This document shows positions 55,391 to 64,000 of a stretch of 64,000 nt of DNA, in pieces. Below the pieces are notes generated by a model. It made no database searches, had not been told where the DNA came from, and saw nothing but the letters and a program-made list of their open reading frames with translations. Both the position numbers and the translations under genes were made by a program. This DNA is from Neoceratodus forsteri (taxonomy: Eukaryota; Chordata; Ceratodontiformes; Ceratodontidae). The stretch's first letter is position 1. Each line of letters begins with the position of its first letter. The DNA lies in NCBI GenBank assembly GCA_016271365.2, contig CM057456.1, positions 163,098,501 to 163,162,500 on the forward strand, written 5' to 3'.

Positions 55391-58300
55391 GTTTTTATTG
55401 AAACTCATAATAAATCAATAACAAATCAATATTACAAACATCAACATAATATGTTATACAGCTCTATGTCTCCTGTATGTAATTGGAATATCTGAATCAG
55501 TAATCCATACTATATTTCTCCATACATTTTCCATATATCTAACAGTTTGAGTCTTTTTTTAAAAATAAATTTTCCGTATTTCTTTAGTAATATTATTTGC
55601 AAGTTCTTCATAAGATATCTCCGTTTGCTGTAATGTAAACAGGCACCTAGTATTCCAGATGTACCATTTAACAACTACAAAAATTAAATTCAATGTACTT
55701 TGATTCCATTTTCCCCAGTTTTTCCCATATCTGCCATAAATCAATTCCTCATATGTGACCATTGTCATAACTGTGCACCCCTTCAGGTCGACACCCGATG
55801 GCGAAACAGTAAAAATACCATTACGGCGACATTTCCGCAATGGTCCTTTTCGTGTTGCACCTTCCCAGTGTTCTGTTCTTCTCGGACCAATTCGATCTGG
55901 AGTTGGAATCCTAAACTATGGGGTGTGGGGTAGAGCTCCCACAGAAACACTTATAACAGGTGGTACAATACCTGCTTTGGTATTGTGCCATCCACTGTGG
56001 GGAGGTCGGCATTTTCACTGTTGACTCCCTTGGTGCTTCCCAAAAAACATTTATACCCCATTTTAAAGCTCTATAATCCCAAAAGGGTGAGATATATGAA
56101 CACGCAAAAATAAGTGAAGCATTGTTTCTAATGTAGCAATACACTGAAGCCTGGCACAATTTCTCCCCAACTGTTTTATGTTTCTGATTCACCTTAACGC
56201 TTAATTTTCCATGACAACAGAGCCATAAAAGATCATTCAATTTCATTGGTATTCTCCGATCAACATTTAATTTTGCCACTGCTGTTCTCATAATTTAATG
56301 GACAATTACAAACGCCCTAGTCTCAGTAAAGTGAGTTTCCATGACCTGCCCATACAATTGTTTCTTGGTTTTTGATATAATATCTTCATATTTAAGTTTC
56401 CATCGATGCAGTGTTACAAAGACCTCCCTTAAATATGGTGGCGCAATGGCACAGTGTTAACGGCTTTCTGTGTATTCGTCCGCCACCCTGTATACCAAGA
56501 TTTTATTTTTGCTCTAACATAGTAATCCACCATTGTCCTTTTCGTAAGCACAAAAGCCATATGTTATTCTGTACAAATGAAAAAAAATAATATTGGGCTT
56601 ACCATACTCAAGCCTCCCTTCACTATAGGTAAGTACAAAATGTTTCTCTAATGGGATTTAAGCTACTTCAGAGATAGCCCAGAAAAGCATACTTAAAATT
56701 GTTGTCTCCCTTTCCTTTGAGGGGAATGCTGAACCAATATATAGAAAAATGGGTTTAGTATGCTTACCATATACATCCTCTTTAATTTCCCCATCAAAAC
56801 CTTATTCCATCTATCCATCATGGCTTTCCTTGCTGTATCTTATTATCCCAATTCTGCAGATCCTGCCTGTCACCCCATAAGTAATACCTAAAATTTGCAT
56901 TGATGTCCCTATTATAGGAATACCTGCTATGTCCATATGCATACTTTCCAATGTACCTACTGATGTGCCTAGTATTTTCCCTTTACTTTATGTTTGTTAA
57001 GCTGTACACCAAAAGTATTCCCATATATTGGACAAAATTCACCATGTTTTCTACTGCTACTTTATTTCTCACTATTACACACAAATCATCTGTGTGTGCT
57101 ATAGCTGTTATGGGAAGTCTGCACTGCTGTAATGCTAATGGGGTAAAAAATCTAACATCATTCAATAACCGGAGTAATGAATCTATAGTAAAAACATACA
57201 GGAGGGGCTTAAGGGCAACTCTGTCTTACCCTCTATTCACCAGTACCATTTGCCCTATATAACCATTCACTTGCAGTTGAACCACTGCAGTTTTATATGC
57301 AGCTTTAATCCAATTTATAAACACTTTTGGCAACCTGTAAGTTTTAAAGTATCCTATAAAAAGGCGTGGCTAATAGAATCAAAAGCCTTTTTTGTTCTAG
57401 CATCAAGATGTAGCCTCTCTGTATTTAACAGTTTCCTGTTTCACAATTTCTCTTAGCAGCAATAAATGCTCTGTGATTGTTCTTCCTGGGATACCACAGG
57501 TTTGAGCTTTAGAAATTACGTAAGTAGCCACCCTAATCAATCTGCTATTCAAAGCCTTCATTAAGATTTTAAATCCACATTTAACAGACATATGGGTCAC
57601 CAATTATCCAAATTCTTCCTCTCCCTTTTTTAAAATGTATGTCACTATGCCCGCGAGTCATTTCCAATGGAAATCCCCTGTACTTAGAATATAATTATAC
57701 ACCGCTGTCATTTCCTTTACAATTACTGGGCACAACAGCTGATAGATCTCCCCAGAATACCATCCTTCCCAGGTGTCTTCCCTTTATTGAAAGTTAATAT
57801 TACTTGAGTGATTTCTATTGTCAATTCCTGGGTAATTTCTGTTGAATTTCTAGGGGTATTTGGGATGTTAATTAACCCGTGAAGTTTTAAAAACAATTCC
57901 ATATTCCCTGAATATTCTTGAAGCTGTCTTCTTAAATATTCAGACACTATTTCCAAATATTCTCTTGCCTTGCCTGTGTTACTTTGTTTGAGTCCCACAC
58001 TATTCAGGTTTCTTTTCTGTACTCTCTCGGCACAACTGAGGAATGGACAAACCGAGTCCGCTTTACCTTGTGTACCAAATGCTTGCTGCATTGTCAGAGA
58101 AGCTACCTGCCTAGCATGAAAATCTTTCATTTCTTGCTGTATATGTTTTATCTGGTTTGTGTAATTATGTTTGGTTGTCTGTGCTAGACTCATTACCTGT
58201 TGCAACTGCTTACTAAGAGTTTGGTATTTCATTTGTCGATATCTCTATTGTGCTTACTTAAAGTTATTAATAAATTGCCCAAATCCATTTTCAAACTTTC

Positions 58301-59990
58301 CCACCACTGCAAAGCATTATCAAATAGTTCAAATAATGTTTTCTTCCCTACTAAATACAATATCTGTTGTGTGATACATTCCTTCTGTAGTAGCATAGTA
58401 TTGAACTTCCAAAGCCCAGGCCTCAAATGTTTATCTGGTTTCCTATTATAAGAATCAATTCCTTATGATCTGTATATTCTACTGCCTCATTCACACATTG
58501 TAAATATCAATATATTTACTGATAAAAAGAAATCAATCCTTGTGGTGCACTGCCCTTTGGAAGGTGGGATACCCCTTACCATGTTTGGTTTTATAAGTAT
58601 CCACTAACGATGCTAGTCTAATCATTGAAATTCAAAAATTTGTATCACTAAATATTTTGGTTGTCCTTGCATCATTACCTCTATCACTATTTGATAACCC
58701 ACAAGTAAAGCCCCAAAAAGATCACATTTTGGACAGATAATAAATATGGCGTATTTTACCAAACGTCTCCACCTGATCTGCCTTTGATTGCTGTGCATAT
58801 ACATTAAGCAATCTGTAATACTCGAGTCATATTTAATATCTAACATTAACACCGCCTGGTACTAAATCTAAAATTTTCAATACATGAATTGGTATTGTAA
58901 ATAAAATTCCTACTACTATACATCTCTCTAACCCTATTGACCAGTAAGAAGCCCTCTGTACCATTCTTTTGTTGCCTGTAGAGTTTCTCTTGTCATATGC
59001 AGTCGTGTATCTTGAAGTAAAATAATATCTGCTTTTGTACAGCTGAAATAAGAGAATACTTAACCCCTTTTGATTTTATTCTTTATACTATTTACATTTA
59101 TAGTAAGGAATTTTAGTTGCTGCATCATCTAAGGGTTACATGTGTCCTCCACTTGTTCCTAACATGTTTCCCAGATATTTCAGGCTTGTTTTTGGTGCAT
59201 TTTTCCTCTCGTTTTCCTGGTAACTGGACTTCATCTCCCATTTCACTCAACTCCAGAGTATGACGCCACTTTTACATGACTATGATCTCCAGAGGATGTT
59301 TCAGACTCATTCCCTCATTTTTCTTTTAAATCCTACAACGGGCCATATTTATTGGAGAGTTTAGTCTCTGAAATTTTTGCACTTTAGATGTCAGGCTGCC
59401 TCCAGGCCTGTCTCTGCCTTGTTACCCTTCTACCTATTTCTTGGGCGGCTACTGGGGGTGGAGGGGGCATCTCAGCTGTTCCAGAGTTGTTCCTCTGATT
59501 TCATAGTCTTCCAAGCTCCTGTGACTGCCTTGTGTTCTCTACTGCTTGGATCTTCAGATGGTACTTCCTGTACATCTCTAATCTCTTCATTTTGCTGCTT
59601 AGGAGGGGGTTCAGCATGCACAGGAAGAGGCCCCACAGTACTTGCTTGGTTATACCTTACATTTTCCCATTGAGCTATAGCTACCAAGAACCTCTGTTCT
59701 TCTGAATCCCGACCCCACTTTCTTATGTGCAGCTTGTGTACAATCACTAAAAACAGGCCCAGTTTCCCACATAAATTGCACCTGTTTCGCTGGTGCACTG
59801 AGTGCTGCTGTGCCTCAATAAACCACATAATGTACCTCTGATTTTATCACAGGCATTACTTACGTGACTCGGACAACCAGATTTGTAACACGCTTTAGGT
59901 TGCCTGGGATAAAACAACACACCTCTATCACCACCTAAAAGAAGGAATTAGGTAAATGTTACAATTCCCATTGAGGATTTTAGTGAGACA
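55391..59990 (-). mobile_element. Tx1/L1-type LINE, ORF1 zinc knuckles to 3' end, minus strand
   Basis: Minus-strand order. ORF1 end: CCHC-like CYKSGCPSHVSNAC (about 59890-59840) and CNLCGKLGLF (about 59780), then an acidic, glutamine-rich tail. Endonuclease region: VQKQILFYF and a VIEVMMQGQPKYLVIQIFEF stretch (about 59050-58620). Linker with ARQVASLTMQQAFG. RT front: VILTFNKGKTPGKDG (about 57770) and CGIPGRTITEHLLLLREIV (about 57490). Motif C region: AIAHTDDLCVIV (about 57090), where the family has ADD. C-terminus: LTLQQTEISYEELANN-like (about 55620). The 3' end carries AATAAA near 55395. About 4.6 kb, with frameshifts and stops, probably 5' truncated. Confidence 0.85.
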
Positions 59991-60486
59991 CAAATTTTCC
60001 ACCCACCAGTCCATTGTTGCTGTGAGGGACCTGAGGGCAAATGTTGCCCTTTCACCATGTGTCACCTCCCTTCAAATCAACTCCGACTGGAGTTGATCAT
60101 CTTAGAAGTGGGGCATGGGAGGTGCAGCCCCTGGATGGGGGGTTCGGGGCAGCCCGAGAAACACTCCATGTCGGACAGGCAAAATTTTGCCTGTCGACAT
60201 TGGGGATCATGCTATAACAAACTTAGACAATGGTGTTGTCGATTCAGCATAGGTAAACCGCAAAATTGCCACACAGCATAAAGTGTCAACTGACCAATCA
60301 AAATGCTTACATTTTAGACCACATTGTATAATATGCCGTAATAAGATAAATTAGTAATATGACAGTCACTTCTTTCGAGCAGACACTGTGGCACCTATTG
60401 TATGGCAGCAACTGTTTTCTGTTTCTCAAGACTAAATGCTGCAGTTGTTTGCTCTGTGTATGCAGATGATCTCTGTATCATAGACA
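59991..60486. repeat. Short palindromes in otherwise unidentified sequence
   Basis: AATCAACTCC..GGAGTTGATC (60075-60100) and TGTCGGACAGGCAAAATTTT with its mate GCCTGTCGACA (60169-60199) are tight inverted repeats. Likely part of a small hairpin element. No coding sequence. Confidence 0.55.
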
Positions 60487-60640
60487 TGGCCATGTAGTCT
60501 ATTGGTTAGAGTGGAGATCACAGGTTGGAATCCCAGTAAAGTCATAGGCCTGTTATGTTATGATGACCCTGTCATTTGATCCTCCTGTGAGTCAGCCACC
60601 CAGCTATTAAACTGGGCTAAAGAAGGGCCAAATAAAAATT
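60487..60640 (+). mobile_element. tRNA-like SINE head, degraded
   Basis: TAGTCTATTGGTTAGAGTG resembles a tRNA A box and GGTTGGAATCCC a B box about 35 bases later, followed by GTGAGTCAGCCACCCAGC. No cloverleaf that would be a functional tRNA is evident, so I read it as a SINE or tRNA pseudogene. Confidence 0.55.
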
Positions 60641-60793
60641 AGGTATTGCATTTTGTAGGGCTGTCATGAGTAAAAATAAATTACGGAGCAAGTTTTCTCA
60701 GATTGGAATACAGTTTTACTGTGTCTTTAGCTGGCTTATCATATGAACAATGCTTGTGATCCGGATCACTCCTGTTCTGTTTTATTTTATTTA

Positions 60794-62253
60794 TGTAACC
60801 CTCACCCCTGCCTTTTACAAATGACAGGTGGTATGCTGTTGAAGCTGACAGCAGTACCTGGTGAGGACTGGGTCTGGGAGGAATAGGTTAATCAGCACAG
60901 GAGGCCTAGGTTTGGCTACTCTGCACAGGGGCACCCAAGTAAATCCAACACAGGAAGCAATAACTGTAATGTCCAAAATCAGGAATGGGATTCTCCAGTG
61001 TGGCTTTTATTCACATCCAAACTTAACAAACAAAGCAAAGACGGACCCCATAAGGCTACATTCCTGGTAATGCAGATCAGAGATAACAGAACACTTCTTC
61101 AGTATTTCCAGCCCTCAGGCTCTGAACCCACAGACACACAGCCCCAGACTTGCACGCAGCTTTGGGTACACAGACTGACTTGTACACTACTTGGGTTTTC
61201 CCCACTGGCCAGGCTCCCCGTCGACCACTTGATCCCAGGTCCATTATGGGAATGAACTAGTTTTCCTATTGGTGGCTCCCCAAACCACCTTAGAGCCTTT
61301 GACTCCTAGAGGGAATTTTCCTTCCATCCCATGTCTGGGTACTTCCCTCATCACTGGCCAAGTGCATGAGGCAAAGTAGAAATCCACAGAGCAAATCCGT
61401 AGAGGTGGACCTGGTTACTAAAGATGGGGGTCTCCACACCTCCAGCTCCCACAATCCATACCCGCCATTTCTCTGGAAACTAAACAATTCTTTTGAAAGC
61501 TTGGCAATGCAGATTACTGGGCAGACGATGTCACATCTCCTCTACATGTCTTGATTTCCCGTATGTGCTGGACCTGAACATACTTTTACTTTTGGCTAAG
61601 CTTATTACTCTAGGCCTCCCACTACTTCAGTAGTCCAATCCCCACTTTAACACAGTTCCAGGGTGAAACATGGGCCCTTTAGAAAGAGCAGAACTCATCC
61701 TCCGTTGCAGGTACCCCACAGGTGAATCACGTAAATCTTCTTGTTTCCCATACTGTTGGACAAAATAAGGCAGCTTTCTTCACTAGCTAGTATTGTATGC
61801 TGCCCTGGAAATGCAGGCAAACCTTCCTGCTCCATCCCCTGAGGGATGGGGCACAGGGACCCGAATCAGCGGTCTCCACCACTTTAAAAATAGCTCACTG
61901 TGTTCTCTTTAGGTGGAAACACACCTTTCCCTAATTGTAGCCCTATTTCAGGGTGAGGCTCCATGATCCTAGCACAGAGCTGATGTGCTCCTCTCACAAC
62001 AAGCTCCAAACTCCAACTGCACATTGACTACTGTTCAAACCTCCCAACATTCTACTCCAACTCCCTGTTGCAGATTCCATTGTGGCTCATGCAGCTGCGA
62101 CAGTTCTATGGTGATGTCATCCTCAGTCTCAGCTGAGACTGAGAACAGAGTGAGACAGTGTTATATCCATTTAACTGAGTTTCACAAGCTGCCTTCCCTG
62201 CCTACCACTAGGTCTTACTGGGATTCTAGTAACCCCGGAAACAAGGGGTTACA
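60794..62253 (-). mobile_element. Candidate solo LTR (weak)
   Basis: Ends are TGTAACCC (60794-60801) and GGGGTTACA (62245-62253), the TG..CA inverted termini of many LTRs. On the minus strand an AATAAAAG polyadenylation-like signal lies near 61010, about 215 bases from the end. The flanks (ATTTA and TCTGC) are not a duplication, and there is no second LTR or internal region in the window. Confidence 0.3.
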
Positions 62254-62956
62254 TCTGCAGTTTAGCATATCCACATTTAGGCTATATGCCAGGTTTCAAA
62301 GAGGGTCCGGAGAGGACAGTTGCCACAGCAGGTCATTTCTAATGGTTATTGGTTAACCCCATGAGACATACAAGTGTACCACAGTCAGAACAAGAAGACA
62401 TTACTGATATTATACATATACTGTATTTATGGATCACAGTTTCACAAACATTTGGTATGGGGGTAAGAATAAGGGATGAAAAGTCAGGACACAAGGGCAG
62501 GGGCATGAGGTTATATATAGATGAAGCAGCAAGACTGTGGCAGTAGGGACAGTAACAGGGTGCTGAGGTGGGTGAAAGAGAATGTTTGAAAGTACTGACA
62601 TCAATAACTTCTTTGGCATTTGAGTGTAGGGCATTTCTGGTGGTAGATGGGCTACTGCAGGGGCCTTCATTCCAAATGTGTTCTGGGCCCTAGGTACTTA
62701 AAGGAGGTTCCCGGTTTGTGACTGGCATGTGCATTTGGTGGGTTTGTATATGCAGTTGCTAAGGTATGCTGGGTATTGCTGATTAACACATTTGTAGCTG
62801 AGACTTGACCATCTTAGCTCACATCTCTTTGAAGTGGTTGTAGCTTACTTACATTACTTTTCTAGCAGAGTAACAGGTGGATTCTGACATGAAGAACACA
62901 GATTTTCCTCATGCCCACCTGTCTGCTCACTGAACTGCTTGGCCAGTTGAACCATT
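62254..62956. other. No gene recognised
   Basis: Short frames only. Confidence 0.35.
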
Positions 62957-63033
62957 CAAATATATCTATATCTATATATCTATATATCTATCTATCTATA
63001 AATATATCTATATATCTATATATATATATATAT
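62957..63033. repeat. (ATCT)n/(AT)n microsatellite
   Basis: Mixed ATCT and AT repeats that run directly into the hairpin end of the neighbouring element, as the AT run does at 3160-3170. Confidence 0.95.
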
Positions 63034-64000
63034 TATGGTAGCACGGTAGTGCTACCATAGTTAGGGTTGAGGAGCCATTTCTATGTTAAACCCCAGAATT
63101 TTGCACCTTAATAACTTTGCAACCATTTGACGGATTTGCCTGAAATTTTGAATACATGATCAAGAATGATAGACCTTGGGATCTGCCAAGTTTTGTACTG
63201 GTCGGATATACTGCTGCGGAGTTATTAAGCGTGATCTGCGTGCGCGTTATGCTTTTTCTGGAATTCTACGGTCGTGCCTACAGGTCGTATGGTTTGTGTG
63301 ACCAGCCCAAAATCTTCAGGAATGTGTGGCCAGGGTCCTCATGTGCCTTTCAAAGATTTGGTGAAAAATATTAAACGGTTCTAAAGTTATTCAAAACAAT
63401 TTCCCATTATAAGTCAATGGAAAAGTTAAAAAAGTTTGACAGTGTCGCAAATGCATTTTTACTTTCGAAATGGGCCTGTTACTTTCGTAGATCAGCCATT
63501 TTGTTTTCAGTTGGTGATCAGAAAATGGTTGGCATTTAAATTTGGGACCCTCTAGCAACCTAATTCTTTTGTATTCACCTAGTCGGACCCTGAGGATGCT
63601 AGCCATGTCTTTATTTTGGGGTAAAACACCCAGAAATATGTTTTTCAAATTTCTGGAAAAGTAGCACCGCCAAATTACTTTCGTGTACTCACGAAAGTGT
63701 CGGTTTCCCTAGCAGCTTTAGCAAATTGTGACAGTAGTTTTTTAGTCTGTGGAAAATGAAGCAATTCTTTGGCACTACGCTGCAAAAGAACAGTTGGGAG
63801 TTTTGGGCTGAAATTTGGAGGAACGCAGCCGACATCTCACAGATGTGCTTTTCAGTGTTGTGTTGAAAAATATTACATGGTGGCAAAGTTACGGCACTCC
63901 AAAGTTGACATTTTTTCCCATAGGATAACATTATGGCACCCTGACGATTACAGGAATCCTTTGGCACCCTGCTGCAAAATTGACCATCTTAGCTCACATC
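63034..64000 (-). repeat. Hairpin-ended repeat family, copy 2, runs off the window
   Basis: Starts with a hairpin, TATGGTAGCACGGTAGTGCTACCATA-type (63034-63059), whose arms are exact complements. It then runs through GTTAGGGTTGAGGAGCCATT, GGATTTGCCTGAAATTTTG, GATCTGCCAAG, GAGTTATTAAGCGTGATCTG, CCCATTATAAGTCAATGGAA, GGGACCCTCTAGCAAC and TCCCATAGGATAACATTATG. These are the complements, in reverse order, of blocks in 1920-3160. No transposase frame. Truncated by the window edge. Confidence 0.85.

Noticed and set aside
55559..58232. Host multi-exon gene on the minus strand from frames at 55559-55840, 56983-57165 and 57723-58232
   Set aside because: The pieces are in order for a Tx1/L1-type LINE (KTPGKDG, TDDL) and are separated by frameshifts, not introns.
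60487..60560. Functional tRNA gene
   Set aside because: Box-like sequences are present but I cannot draw a sound cloverleaf, and the context is a SINE-like repeat.

Overview
This window looks like non-coding, repeat-packed DNA from a vertebrate with a very large genome. A lungfish is my first guess; a caecilian or salamander is possible. The reasons are abundant CR1-like LINEs ending in ATTCTATG/TTTCTATG tails, L2- and Tx1-type LINEs, tRNA-derived SINEs with a V-SINE/HE1-like body, many foldback elements and satellites, AT microsatellites, and only one recognisable host exon in 64 kb. There is no bacterial-style gene organisation, and no complete protein-coding gene, rRNA, functional tRNA or CRISPR array.

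The only host coding sequence I can support is one 188-base exon at 29064-29251 on the minus strand. It encodes 62 residues of a class X myosin motor domain (MYO10 or a MYO10-like paralogue), just before the P-loop, with good splice sites on both sides. Most or all of the window is therefore probably intron of a minus-strand myosin X gene.

Layout: 0.4-0.9 kb CR1 3' end; 1.16-1.51 kb foldback; 1.9-3.2 kb copy 1 of a repeat with hairpin ends; 3.4-5.8 kb L2-like LINE; 6.8-7.6 kb CR1 (minus); 8.15-8.6 kb SINE; 9.4-14.6 kb left-facing copy of a family I call the IR-satellite (terminal motif ACAAGCATTTGTCAATGCC, palindromic satellite units, GC-rich inner part), split by a 2.6-kb element with split direct repeats; 14.9-16.05 kb foldback around a 43-bp minisatellite; 16.4-22 kb hairpin elements, tandem repeats and a CR1; 22.2-23.7 kb inverted partner of the IR-satellite; 24.3-26.1 kb foldback; 26.1-28.5 kb CR1 with endonuclease tail and reverse transcriptase; 29.1 kb myosin exon; 30.8-34.2 kb small palindromic elements and a CR1 piece; 34.3-36.5 kb CR1 (plus); 36.5-38.8 kb unrecognised; 38.8-39.7 kb L2 (minus); 39.7-40.9 kb third IR-satellite copy; 41.4-43.4 kb two foldbacks back to back; 44.1-46.1 kb L2 (plus); 46-51 kb mostly unrecognised; 51.2-52.1 kb minisatellite; 52.7-53.3 kb MITE and hairpin element; 55.2-60 kb SINE and Tx1-type LINE (minus); 60.8-62.3 kb possible LTR; 63-64 kb second, inverted copy of the hairpin-ended repeat.

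The LINE reading frames are all broken by stops or frameshifts. The features with no ready-made label are the IR-satellite family (three copies), the split-direct-repeat insertion inside it, and the hairpin-ended repeat found at both ends of the window.
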